The notes: generated from the sequence alone by a model not told the origin. A stretch of DNA of 24,992 bases from CAZQIC01 sp964593555 (GCA_964593555.1 CAZQIC010000063.1:1-24992), one strand, 5' to 3'; positions 15,592 to 23,440 are shown, numbered from the stretch's first letter. Program-made: numbers and translations.

Positions 15592-16487
15592 GTGAAGTAA
15601 AACCAAACTTTTTTATTGTTGGCGCTCCCAAATGTGGAACAACCGCTATGGATGATTACCTCTCTGTGCATCCCGAGATCTTTATGGCTACAAAGGAGCA
15701 GCACTTTTTTGGAAAAGATCTGGGATATACAATTACAAGAACAAATAAAGAGGCGTATCAAAAAAGCTTTGAAGGATCAGGCAATAAAAAAATTATTGGT
15801 GAAGCTTCTGTTTGGTATTTATTTTCAAAGACTGCTGCCAGTGAGATCAAGGAATTTTCTCCCGATGCAAAAATCCTGATCATGCTGCGTAATCCTGTTG
15901 ATATGGTCTATTCATTGCATAGTCAGAATATTTATGACTGTAATGAGGACGTATTATCATTTGAAGAAGCTTTATCAAAAGAACCGCAGCGAAAAAACAA
16001 AACAGATATTCCTGAATCCTCTTCTTTTATTGATTGTTTACTTTATACTGAGGCGGGATCGTTTACCCACCAAGTGAAAAGGTACATCGATGTTTTTGGC
16101 AAAGAAAATGTAATGGTAATTATTTATGACGATTTCAAAAAAGATACGGCAACACAATATAAAAAAGTATTGGATTTTCTGGGTGTAGACAACTCATTCA
16201 AGCCCGATTTTTCAATTGTTAACTCCAACAAAATTTTCAAAAACCCGGGACTACATAAATTGATAAAAAGTCCGAGTGAAAAACAAAAAAGATTTGTCCG
16301 TAAACTATTTCCTTTCAAATCGCTCCGATTGAAAGCTATGGAGTTTTTTTACAACAAGAATATAAGAAAAGAAGAAAGAAAAAAAATGTTAGAAGTAACT
16401 AGGACAAAACTTATTTCTGTCTTTGCGGAAGATGTAAAAAAACTAAGTATACTTATCAATAGAGACCTGAATAACTGGATGCAATAA
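15588..16487 (+). CDS. PAPS-dependent sulfotransferase
   Basis: A 299-residue sulfotransferase of the Sulfotransfer_1 / heparan-sulfate N-sulfotransferase-like group, transferring sulfate from PAPS to a sugar hydroxyl or amine. The 5'-phosphosulfate loop is IVGAPKCGTTAM (residues 10-21, with Lys15 and Thr18-Thr19). The 3'-phosphate-binding element is RNPVDMVYS with Arg101 and Ser109 at the standard spacing. EQHFFG follows the P-loop as in glycan sulfotransferases. No signal peptide or membrane segment is seen, so it should act in the cytoplasm before export by the flippase. It overlaps the flippase gene by 4 bp and ends 1 bp before the next gene. The acceptor is presumably the operon's own glycan. 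Confidence 0.92.
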   Translation: MSEVKPNFFIVGAPKCGTTAMDDYLSVHPEIFMATKEQHFFGKDLGYTITRTNKEAYQKSFEGSGNKKIIGEASVWYLFSKTAASEIKEFSPDAKILIMLRNPVDMVYSLHSQNIYDCNEDVLSFEEALSKEPQRKNKTDIPESSSFIDCLLYTEAGSFTHQVKRYIDVFGKENVMVIIYDDFKKDTATQYKKVLDFLGVDNSFKPDFSIVNSNKIFKNPGLHKLIKSPSEKQKRFVRKLFPFKSLRLKAMEFFYNKNIRKEERKKMLEVTRTKLISVFAEDVKKLSILINRDLNNWMQ

Positions 16488-16488
16488 C

Positions 16489-18480
16489 ATGTGTGGTATC
16501 AGCGGTATAATAAATTTCTCCAATGAAGATGAAAATCTTAAGGAAGAGATTCGCCTTATCAATAACACCATAAAACACAGAGGACCCGACGGAGAAGGAT
16601 TTGTATTCATCAACAACGATGAACACATCCCGGCAGCTGGTAACGAAACTTCACCAGATATATTAAAAGGTGACCTTGCTTACACACCAAAAAAAAATAT
16701 TGATGAAATTTCAGAAAAACATAATTTAGTTTTTGGACACAGGCGCTTATCAATTATTGATCTTGGACCCACTGGCCACCAGCCTATGTGTACCAGTGAT
16801 AAAAAAATATGGATCACTTATAATGGCGAGATATACAATTACCTCGAACTAAAAAAAATATTGCAGGATCTGGGATATAAATTTTATACAACCAGTGATA
16901 CCGAAGTAATTTTAAATTCCTACTTGCATTGGGGAAAAGAATGTCTTAAATATTTTAACGGGATGTGGGCCCTCGCTATTTATGATTCACATTCAAAAGA
17001 AGTTTTCATTTCGCGTGATCGTTTTGGAGTAAAACCACTTTACTATTACAAGGATGGAAACCATTTTGTTTTCGCATCGGAGATAAAGGCCCTCGTAAAA
17101 AGTAAATTGGTAAAGACCGAAATTAACCCTTCTGCAGTATTTGATTATTTCGTAAAAGGCGAATTGGAACTGGAAGAAGAAGGTGTGTTTAAAAACATTC
17201 TTGAGCTCTTCCCCTCCTATGCCCTTTTGATAAATACCCAAAACGGTGATATCAAAAAATGGAAATATTATTCATTACCTGTAAATAGTGAATTTGAATC
17301 GTTCGACAACAAGCGCTTTGAAGAAATAAAAGAAAAAACAAAAGAGTTACTTGTAAATTCCATTTCATTACGACTACGCTCTGATGTCCCGGTGGGAAGT
17401 TGCCTGAGTGGTGGCATCGACAGCTCAGTCATAGTTGGTATTATCCATGATTTACTGAAAAAAGAAAACAATATTAATGTTGGAGAAAAACTGAAAGTAT
17501 TCACTGCTACTTTTCCTCAAAAGGAATATGATGAAAGCCAATGGGCCGCAATGATGGTAGAAAGGACAAAAGCAGAATGGCATAAAGTTACTCCAACGGC
17601 TGATGAATTAATTCGCGATATTGAATCGCTGGTCTATTCACAGGATGAACCTATCTGGTCAACAAGTACCTATGCGCAATACAGGGTGATGCAAAAAGTA
17701 AAAGAAAGCGGGATAAAAGTTGTATTGGACGGACAAGGTGGAGATGAACTTTTTGGAGGGTATAATACTCAGCTGCCTTCATTCTGGCTGGAACTATTAA
17801 AGAATGGCAAGATCAGAAATGCCGTTGGTGAAATAAATAATAGCGAAGGGTTCTCTTTTTTTGTAAAACAGTACCTGCGCCAGAATTTGTTCCCGGCATC
17901 ACCTGCATCAATTCAAAAACAATTCACCAAACAATTTTATTCTGATATAAAATACCTTAACCGCGATTTTTGGGAAGCCTACAAGCACAGGATCGGCTCA
18001 GGTAATTCGGAAAGAAAAAACAACCTTAACCAAAAACTGTACAGCGAATTTTACAATGCAAGGCTAAAAGTATATTTGAAATGTGAAGACAGGTGCTCCA
18101 TGTGGCACTCGGTAGAGTCAAGAACACCTTTTGCCGATGACATTAAGCTTATTGAATACATATTTTCATTGCCATCCGTTTATAAGATCCACAATGGGAT
18201 AAATAAATACCTGTTACGTGAAGCGAGCGCCGACTTTATTCCTTCGGAGATAAAAAGCAGAACAGATAAAATGGGTTATGTAACACCGAACAACAAATGG
18301 ATAAATGAAATTTCCGGTTCGTTCAGGGATATCCATGATCAGAAACAAAACGATTTTTTAAATACCGGATTATTGAAAAAAGATTTTAATACTTTTTTTG
18401 ATCCGCCCGCCGGACCGGAAAATGGAAGGATTTTTAAATACTTATGCTTTCCAATCTGGAGAAATGTTTTCAACATATAG
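16489..18480 (+). CDS. asnB: Asparagine synthase-like glutamine amidotransferase
   Basis: A 663-residue two-domain enzyme. The N-terminal class II glutaminase begins MCGISG, with nucleophile Cys2 and the RGPDGEGF and GHRRLSI motifs. The C-terminal AsnB synthetase domain has the ATP-pyrophosphatase loop SGGIDSS (Ser307-Ser313) and the later DGQGGDELFGGY. The reaction is amide transfer from glutamine to an adenylated carboxylate. About 40 extra residues (41-80) lie between RGPDGEGF and FGHRRLSI; I recall similar inserts in polysaccharide-locus homologues. In such loci these enzymes are suspected to amidate uronic acids or make asparagine-like decorations, so housekeeping asparagine synthesis is possible but less likely here. 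ATG 16489 is fixed by Cys2. It is the last gene of the operon. Confidence 0.93.
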   Translation: MCGISGIINFSNEDENLKEEIRLINNTIKHRGPDGEGFVFINNDEHIPAAGNETSPDILKGDLAYTPKKNIDEISEKHNLVFGHRRLSIIDLGPTGHQPMCTSDKKIWITYNGEIYNYLELKKILQDLGYKFYTTSDTEVILNSYLHWGKECLKYFNGMWALAIYDSHSKEVFISRDRFGVKPLYYYKDGNHFVFASEIKALVKSKLVKTEINPSAVFDYFVKGELELEEEGVFKNILELFPSYALLINTQNGDIKKWKYYSLPVNSEFESFDNKRFEEIKEKTKELLVNSISLRLRSDVPVGSCLSGGIDSSVIVGIIHDLLKKENNINVGEKLKVFTATFPQKEYDESQWAAMMVERTKAEWHKVTPTADELIRDIESLVYSQDEPIWSTSTYAQYRVMQKVKESGIKVVLDGQGGDELFGGYNTQLPSFWLELLKNGKIRNAVGEINNSEGFSFFVKQYLRQNLFPASPASIQKQFTKQFYSDIKYLNRDFWEAYKHRIGSGNSERKNNLNQKLYSEFYNARLKVYLKCEDRCSMWHSVESRTPFADDIKLIEYIFSLPSVYKIHNGINKYLLREASADFIPSEIKSRTDKMGYVTPNNKWINEISGSFRDIHDQKQNDFLNTGLLKKDFNTFFDPPAGPENGRIFKYLCFPIWRNVFNI

Positions 18481-18530
18481 TTGATATCCATGAAAAGATT
18501 ATAATTATCTCGCAAAATCAGTTAAATAAA

Positions 18531-18555
18531 GGGTTTTCGATGGCTTTCAAAACCC
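18531..18555 (+). terminator. Weak hairpin after the glycan operon
   Basis: GGGTTTT (18531-18537) and AAAACCC (18549-18555) form a 7-bp stem with an 11-nt loop, 50 bp after the asnB stop. No U-run follows, only mixed AT sequence, so it may be an inefficient terminator or chance. Apart from this and the promoter, the spacer 18481-18739 shows no gene. Confidence 0.3.
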
Positions 18556-18575
18556 AATTTAATACCAATTTATTA

Positions 18576-18605
18576 TTGTAGAGTAAATTTCAATTCTTAT
18601 ATTTG
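18576..18605 (+). promoter_or_regulatory. Near-ideal Bacteroidota promoter with long leader
   Basis: A -33 TTG (18576-18578), a 19-nt spacer and a perfect -7 box TATATTTG (18598-18605). This is the best two-element promoter in the window. Transcription should begin near 18610, leaving about 130 nt of untranslated leader before ATG 18740. I see no riboswitch that I recognise in the leader; it is AT-rich with no stable hairpin. Confidence 0.78.
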
Positions 18606-18739
18606 CATCTCCCCGTGAAATTTTAAGAATAATTAATATAACTAATAATTAACCGTGGTGGAATAAGTCATTAAAAGCTCTTGATAAAAAGAATCATTTT
18701 AACGGCATTGTCTATCGAAAAATCTAAAAATTCAAAAAA

Positions 18740-20782
18740 ATGAAAAAACAATTACTATTGCTTTTGGTTGTTGGAACAGGAATATCTGTTCTTGCACAAA
18801 CCAGCAATCCGGCAGACTTGCGTCAAATGTCTAAGTACGACAAGTATGTTGTAGAGCCATCAACCTCGGCATACACAATGCCAAAAGGACCTGCTATTAC
18901 GAATCCAAATTTGAGTGTACAAGGAGTAACTTCGTTTAGCATAGGAACAGCAGGAAATATCTTTACTGTACTTGAGAACAAACAATACGTGTGGGCTGAT
19001 CCAAGAATTAATACGGTAGTTTTTTCTCACCGTAAAAGAGTTGGAACAGGAACTAACGCAGTAGGTTTTCTTACTTATGACGTTTCTAAGAATGGCGGAA
19101 CAGTTGGAACATGGACAGTGAACACATCTACTGTTTATGACCCAAGTTTTGCACCTCAAACAGCTTATGGAGCAAGATTTCCTCAGTGTGGTATATATAA
19201 TCCTCCGGGAAATACTGTAGCTGACTCTGCATATTTTACATATTATGCACCTACTCTTGATAACAGTAACCCTGGTCCTACAATGACTGGTAACTCATGG
19301 GGCGGTGCTGCATGGGGTGGAGAACGATTCAGCGGATCTGCAGCTTCTCAAGTTGATACTACCAGCAATAAAAATCCAAGTACATCTAATTGCTGGTTTG
19401 TGATCCCAGAAAGTTTTACTACTACTAAAGATGGTGTTACTCACGCGTTAGAGCAGAACTCAAAAGGCAATAGCTCAGGATGGTTTTATAATGACACTAT
19501 GCTTTACTCAAGAGGACACTGGAATACAACTACAAAGCACTATGATTATCAAAGGACGTTTTTAAGAATACCGCTTTCTACAGCAGGTGGAGGGAACTCA
19601 TCAAAACGTTTTGTTGATTCAAAAATATCCTATGCTGACAATGGTATGGATGGTTACATATCTATCATTGGACATAATAACTATACAGCAAGACCTGACT
19701 CAAGTTATTATTTGATCGTTTATAAAACAACTGATGGCGGTGATTCATGGACAGGACCAACAAATATTATGATGGATGGTGCAATCGCTGCATTTCCTGC
19801 TCCAACCGGAGGTGCTGCACAAAAATACTCTGCAGCCTTTGAACACGATGCAGTTGTTGACAGTGCAGGAAACTTGCATATTGTAGTTGGAATTGCAGAA
19901 TGGGCTTTAACCCAAGCAGGATTAGGATGGTCTATTGCGACTGCTCCAGGACGTTGGGGAATTTTTGATGTTTACACAACTGATGGTGGAACAGCTTGGA
20001 TGGGTAGATTATTAGATTTTCCTCAGTTTTTCAGAGGGACTTTTGGTACAGGAACAACTTCCGGTGCGGCAAATCCTCAGGTTAGTTTCGAAAGCAGACC
20101 ACAGGCATCTCGTTCATGGGATGGCGATAAGGTTATTTTCTCATGGTTCGTTACTGACACCGTGCTAAACTTCTCTTTAGCGGGAACAGCAAATGGTAAG
20201 AATGTTTATCCTGACCTTTGGACCTGCGGTTTCGACATTAACGCAAAACTGTGGAGTTCAACAGTTAACCAAACAGGCGGGTTTAACGCAAATGCGGGGA
20301 AAATCTATTTTGGAAACTCTTCATACTACGTATTTAACAATGCTGGTAAATATAATTTGCCTGTGGTTTTTGCTAATTTTTCTACGGGAACATCTGCTCA
20401 CCCAACTGATACAGATGTTGAGTTCAAATACCTGGATAGCGTAAACATAGAAGGGTTTAATATTACTGACAATAGTTTTGCATTGTATACAGGTGGCACG
20501 GGTATTAAAGAAACAGTAAAGAGCAATCTTACTGTATCTCAAAATACTCCAAACCCTTTCTCTGCAACAACTATTATCAACGTAAATCTTGTTTCAACTG
20601 AGAATGTTTCATTGGAGATATGCAACTCTATTGGACAACTAGTTGCTTCCCAAAGTGCAAAATCACTTGCACCAGGGAACCACCAATTTTCAGTTGATGG
20701 AAAAACATTTGGTAAAGGTATTTACTTCTATACTGTGAAAACAGGCAGTGAATCTGTAACTAAAAAGATGATTGTTCAATAA
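18740..20782 (+). CDS. T9SS-secreted protein, possible Asp-box beta-propeller
   Basis: A 680-residue secreted protein. Residues 1-19 are a signal peptide (MKKQLLLLLVVGTGISVLAQ). The last ~85 residues are a type A T9SS sorting domain beginning SQNTPNPFSATT and ending KKMIVQ, so the protein is exported across the outer membrane and released or anchored. The middle resembles sialidase-like propellers: TTDGGDSW (Asp332 to Trp337) is a good Asp-box and TTDGGTAW (Asp415) a second, weaker one. I cannot identify catalytic residues or assign a substrate. It has its own strong promoter and a strong terminator and is thus monocistronic, consistent with abundant expression. The function is unknown; an adhesin or structural role is as possible as a glycosidase. 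Confidence 0.88.
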   Translation: MKKQLLLLLVVGTGISVLAQTSNPADLRQMSKYDKYVVEPSTSAYTMPKGPAITNPNLSVQGVTSFSIGTAGNIFTVLENKQYVWADPRINTVVFSHRKRVGTGTNAVGFLTYDVSKNGGTVGTWTVNTSTVYDPSFAPQTAYGARFPQCGIYNPPGNTVADSAYFTYYAPTLDNSNPGPTMTGNSWGGAAWGGERFSGSAASQVDTTSNKNPSTSNCWFVIPESFTTTKDGVTHALEQNSKGNSSGWFYNDTMLYSRGHWNTTTKHYDYQRTFLRIPLSTAGGGNSSKRFVDSKISYADNGMDGYISIIGHNNYTARPDSSYYLIVYKTTDGGDSWTGPTNIMMDGAIAAFPAPTGGAAQKYSAAFEHDAVVDSAGNLHIVVGIAEWALTQAGLGWSIATAPGRWGIFDVYTTDGGTAWMGRLLDFPQFFRGTFGTGTTSGAANPQVSFESRPQASRSWDGDKVIFSWFVTDTVLNFSLAGTANGKNVYPDLWTCGFDINAKLWSSTVNQTGGFNANAGKIYFGNSSYYVFNNAGKYNLPVVFANFSTGTSAHPTDTDVEFKYLDSVNIEGFNITDNSFALYTGGTGIKETVKSNLTVSQNTPNPFSATTIINVNLVSTENVSLEICNSIGQLVASQSAKSLAPGNHQFSVDGKTFGKGIYFYTVKTGSESVTKKMIVQ

Positions 20783-20802
20783 ACAGATCGATTAATAAAT
20801 CA

Positions 20803-20834
20803 AAAAAGCCCCCCGAGTTCTCGGGGGGCTTTTT
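20803..20834 (+). terminator. Strong intrinsic terminator
   Basis: AAAAAGCCCCCCGAG (20803-20817) pairs perfectly with CTCGGGGGGCTTTTT (20820-20834). The two-base gap means the innermost pairs open to form a small loop. The GC core followed by T5 makes it a clear rho-independent terminator 20 bp after the T9SS gene. Confidence 0.95.
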
Positions 20835-20840
20835 ATTATA

Positions 20841-21002
20841 CCTCTTTCATAATAATTCCAGACTCTACATTAGCTGTCTGGTCGAGTAGAAGACATATTC
20901 GGCTTCGTATCAAGACCCGTGCGCTGCATATTTCGATACATTTTTCGCTAAGGCGAAAAACACTCAATATGACCCAACTTTCTCAATGAATTATGAAAGA
21001 AG
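20841..21002. repeat. Inverted-repeat-bounded palindromic element, MITE-like
   Basis: The segment is bounded by 13-bp inverted repeats matching at 12 of 13 positions (20841-20853, CCTCTTTCATAAT; 20990-21002, the complement of CTTCTTTCATAAT). Inside are CCAGAC/GTCTGG (20858-20863, 20876-20881), an 8-bp hairpin TTTTTCGC-taag-GCGAAAAA (20941-20960) and a surrounding CATATT/AATATG pair (20927-20932, 20966-20971). The inner text (ATTTCGATAC, ACACTCAATATGAC) resembles the dispersed intergenic repeats common in Bacteroidota. It contains no gene and fills the space between the terminator and the 3' end of bshB1. Confidence 0.6.
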
Positions 21003-21022
21003 TCTATTGAAACAAATTTTAT

Positions 21023-21739
21023 TTATAAAAGATCAAATAAGTCTTTAACACCAATATATCTTTCGGTCGTATATCCTTCGGCATACTCCTTCCCAATTAT
21101 TCTGCCCAGCTCTTTGCCTCTATATTCAACCTCATTAAGAAATTCCGGTTTAGATATAACTGTTTCGGGCTCTTTAGAAGATGGATCATAAAATTGCGAA
21201 CTGTAAGCCTTAATGGCTTTCATTTTTCTTTCCATGTAACTTGACATATCCACTACAAAATCAGGTTCAATAGAATAGTATTGGATATAGTGATACACTG
21301 CTTTAGGTCTCCATGGCTCCTGCGATACACCATTGTCATTAGTTTCTATTTTTACCAAACCGGATAAAAAACAAGCCTCGGATACAAGGTTCGATCCTTT
21401 GCCATGATCCGGATGACGGTCGCGAATGGCATTGCATAACACGATCTCCGGTTTATATTTTCTAATTTTTTTTATTACTTCTGTAAGTTCCTCCTTGCTA
21501 AAACCAATAAAACCATCACTTAAACCAAGGTTTTCTCTTACTGAGACCTTCATTATTTCAGCTGCTGCTGCGGCTTCCTTTGTGCGAAGTTCGGCTGAGC
21601 CCCGCGTACCTAATTCACCCCTGGTAAGATCAATAATACCTGCTTTTTTTCCGGAATCAATTAGTTTCATCAGTGTACCGGAACAACTCAATTCAACATC
21701 GTCGGGGTGTGCGCCAAAAGCAAGTACATCAAGCTTCAT
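21023..21739 (-). CDS. bshB1: Bacillithiol biosynthesis deacetylase BshB1
   Basis: A 238-residue zinc-dependent deacetylase of the PIG-L/LmbE family. It removes acetate from N-acetylglucosaminyl-malate, the second step of bacillithiol synthesis. The zinc site is AHPDD (His11, Asp14) plus His112 in RDRHPDHGKGS; Asp13 is the catalytic base position. The BshB1-specific stretch LTRGELGTRGSAELR at about 38-52 and the end VKDLFDLL match this subfamily rather than generic LmbE proteins. ATG 21739 is followed directly by the conserved LDVLAFGAHPDD start. The gene diverges from ccmB across 79 bp, with its own -7 box. The other bacillithiol genes are not in this window. Confidence 0.93.
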   Translation of the reverse strand: MKLDVLAFGAHPDDVELSCSGTLMKLIDSGKKAGIIDLTRGELGTRGSAELRTKEAAAAAEIMKVSVRENLGLSDGFIGFSKEELTEVIKKIRKYKPEIVLCNAIRDRHPDHGKGSNLVSEACFLSGLVKIETNDNGVSQEPWRPKAVYHYIQYYSIEPDFVVDMSSYMERKMKAIKAYSSQFYDPSSKEPETVISKPEFLNEVEYRGKELGRIIGKEYAEGYTTERYIGVKDLFDLL

Positions 21740-21757
21740 AAGAATTCTTTATACCAA

Positions 21758-21765
21758 CAAATATA
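21758..21765 (-). promoter_or_regulatory. -7 box of the bshB1 promoter
   Basis: The minus strand reads TATATTTG, a perfect TAnnTTTG, 18 nt before the bshB1 ATG, so the leader is roughly 14 nt. It lies 41 bp from the opposing ccmB box, so the two promoters are divergent in a compact control region. Confidence 0.6.
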
Positions 21766-21806
21766 CGCAATATAGAAACGCTTAATAGAGTTAACGATTT
21801 ACTATT

Positions 21807-21814
21807 TATCTTTG
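21807..21814 (+). promoter_or_regulatory. -7 box giving a leaderless ccm operon transcript
   Basis: TATCTTTG is a perfect TAnnTTTG and is separated from the ccmB ATG by only 4 nt (ATCA), so the ccm mRNA should begin at or next to the start codon. No clear -33 TTG lies at the standard spacing. Confidence 0.6.
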
Positions 21815-21818
21815 ATCA

Positions 21819-22466
21819 ATGCTAAAGCAATTGTTAATAAAAGAGTTCAAGACTGAGTTCAGGCAAAAATTCGCCATCAATGGAATTATGCTTTACCTGA
21901 TCTCTTCTGTTTTTATCGCTTACCTCTCTTTTAAAACCATTGTACATCCGGCGACCTGGAACGCATTGTTCTGGATCATTTTATTATTTTCAAACGTAAA
22001 TGCCATTTCAAAAAGTTTTAACAACGAATCCAGATCTGGTTTTTTGTATATATACAGCATCTCTTCACCACAAAAAATATTAATATCCAAATTACTTTAT
22101 AACAGTATTTTATCGCTGGCCATTTCAATCATTGGCTTGTTCTCCTATTTATTATTTATTGGCAACATCATACAGGATATTGGGCTCTTTATTTTAATCC
22201 TTTTTTTGGGAAGTATTTCTATTGCCTGCACCCTTACTTTTACCGCTGCAATTGCCTCGAAAACAAACAACAATTTTTCCTTAATGGCGATACTTAGTTT
22301 TCCGGTGATTATTCCTATACTTATCACAATTATTAAAGCCTCAAAGAACGCGATTGACGGGCTTGACTGGAGCATAAGCATCCGCCTTATTATCACATTA
22401 TTGGCTTTGAATATAATTGTTGCAGCCTTATCGTATATTTTATTTCCGTACCTTTGGAAGGATTAA
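21819..22466 (+). CDS. ccmB: Haem exporter membrane subunit CcmB
   Basis: A 215-residue integral membrane protein with six hydrophobic helices, matching CcmB, the membrane partner of the ATPase CcmA in cytochrome c maturation System I. The complex drives release of haem-loaded CcmE from CcmC. Typical features are the N-terminal KEFKTEFRQKFAINGIMLY and the loop NAISKSFNNESRSGFLYIY after helix 2. It is the first gene of the ccm operon, and ccmC begins 21 bp after its stop. The ATPase gene ccmA, often next to ccmB in proteobacteria, is absent here because bshB1 lies divergently upstream; it must be elsewhere or missing. Confidence 0.93.
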   Translation: MLKQLLIKEFKTEFRQKFAINGIMLYLISSVFIAYLSFKTIVHPATWNALFWIILLFSNVNAISKSFNNESRSGFLYIYSISSPQKILISKLLYNSILSLAISIIGLFSYLLFIGNIIQDIGLFILILFLGSISIACTLTFTAAIASKTNNNFSLMAILSFPVIIPILITIIKASKNAIDGLDWSISIRLIITLLALNIIVAALSYILFPYLWKD

Positions 22467-22487
22467 TTCTTTCTTAAAAAGAGCGTA

Positions 22488-23150
22488 ATGAAGTCGAACT
22501 GGTGGAAGATTTTAGCTGTTGTATTTGTTCTCTATACCATCATTGGAGGTTTATTATTGGAGGTTCCCCGATTACGTATTCTTCATGAAACAATAAGGAA
22601 TTTATACTTCCACGTTACTATGTGGTTTGGAATGATGATAATACTTACTGTCTCTGTAATATACAGTATAAAAACATTATTGGGAGGTAAAACCGAAAAC
22701 GATATTGTAGCGAATGAAGCCGCAAATATTGGAATACTAATGGGATTTATTGGAATAGCAACAGGATCTATCTGGGCCCGATTTACTTGGGGAACATGGT
22801 GGGTAATAGATACAAAACTAAACGGTGCGGCAATTACACTTTTAATATACCTTGCTTATATTGTATTGAGGGGCGCAATGGACGATAGAGAAAAAAGAGC
22901 GCGTATATGCGCTGTATATAACATTTTTGCCTACGTAATGTTAATTGTCTTCTTGATGATACTTCCGCGCATGACAGATTCATTACACCCCGGAAATGGT
23001 GGTAATCCCGGCTTTGGAGGTTATGACCTTAACAGCAATATGCGAATGGTCTTTTACCCTGCAATAATCGGCTGGACATTATTAGGCGTATGGATGATGA
23101 GTTTAAGGATACGGTTGGAAAAATTAAACATAGCATTGAACAAAGAATAA
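22488..23150 (+). CDS. ccmC: Haem delivery protein CcmC
   Basis: A 220-residue membrane protein of the haem handling (CcsA/CcmC/CcmF) family that loads haem onto CcmE. Six helices are visible. The periplasmic WWD-type loop is WARFTWGTWWVIDTKLN, with Ile where the consensus has a third Trp. The external haem ligands are likely His42 (LYFHVTMW) and His167 (SLHPGNGG), the positions expected for CcmC. The ~220-residue length separates it from the much larger CcmF. The gene lies 21 bp after ccmB. After its stop comes 94 bp of noncoding sequence that runs into the second scaffold gap. Confidence 0.94.
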   Translation: MKSNWWKILAVVFVLYTIIGGLLLEVPRLRILHETIRNLYFHVTMWFGMMIILTVSVIYSIKTLLGGKTENDIVANEAANIGILMGFIGIATGSIWARFTWGTWWVIDTKLNGAAITLLIYLAYIVLRGAMDDREKRARICAVYNIFAYVMLIVFLMILPRMTDSLHPGNGGNPGFGGYDLNSNMRMVFYPAIIGWTLLGVWMMSLRIRLEKLNIALNKE

Positions 23151-23244
23151 AATGAAATAGCCATGTACCTTTTGGTCATACCAACCGAAATGATTATATG
23201 GCGTATTCCATCTGCCAACTATAAGTTAATAAAATATAAACAGA

Positions 23245-23254
23245 NNNNNNNNNN
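23245..23254. other. Scaffold gap hiding the start of ccmD
   Basis: Ten N. Unlike the first gap, the flanks (ending AACAGA; beginning CTTTTTTTATC) share no overlap, so the true gap length is unknown. The 94 bp between the ccmC stop and the gap carry no convincing frame: an ATG at 23152 reads only MK then stop. Confidence 0.9.
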
Positions 23255-23440
23255 CTTTTTTTATCACTTGTAACGTTTGCTCAAGAGACTGAACAAGTAG
23301 AAATGGCCGATGAAATGAGAGCTTCCGGAAAAATATATGTTGTGGTTGCTGTATTGGTTACCGTATTTATCGGAATTGTGATTTATCTTATTCGCATTGA
23401 CGGGAAAGTTTCTAAACTGGAAAAAGAAGTAAAAAAATAA
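23255..23440 (+). CDS. ccmD: CcmD-like small membrane protein, 5' end missing in gap
   Basis: The last 61 codons of a short protein are visible. The first residues (LFLSLVTFAQ) look like the end of a signal peptide, followed by EMADEMRASGKIYVVVAVL, one transmembrane helix, and the charged tail RIDGKVSKLEKEVKK. This matches the Bacteroidota CcmD family, the small protein that stabilises the CcmC-CcmE haem complex. The start codon and perhaps 10-15 residues lie within or at the edge of the N-gap. The stop at 23438-23440 is 5 bp before ccmE. Position between ccmC and ccmE supports the call. Confidence 0.82.
   Translation, partial: LFLSLVTFAQETEQVEMADEMRASGKIYVVVAVLVTVFIGIVIYLIRIDGKVSKLEKEVKK

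Noticed and set aside
16489..18480. Housekeeping asparagine synthetase or lasso/antibiotic cluster AsnB
   Set aside because: No precursor peptide, protease or other biosynthetic partner is present; coupling to flippase, sulfotransferase and formyltransferase fits a glycan locus better.
23241..23265. Overlap closure of the second N-gap
   Set aside because: The flanks share no suffix-prefix match, so unlike the first gap nothing can be inferred about its true length.
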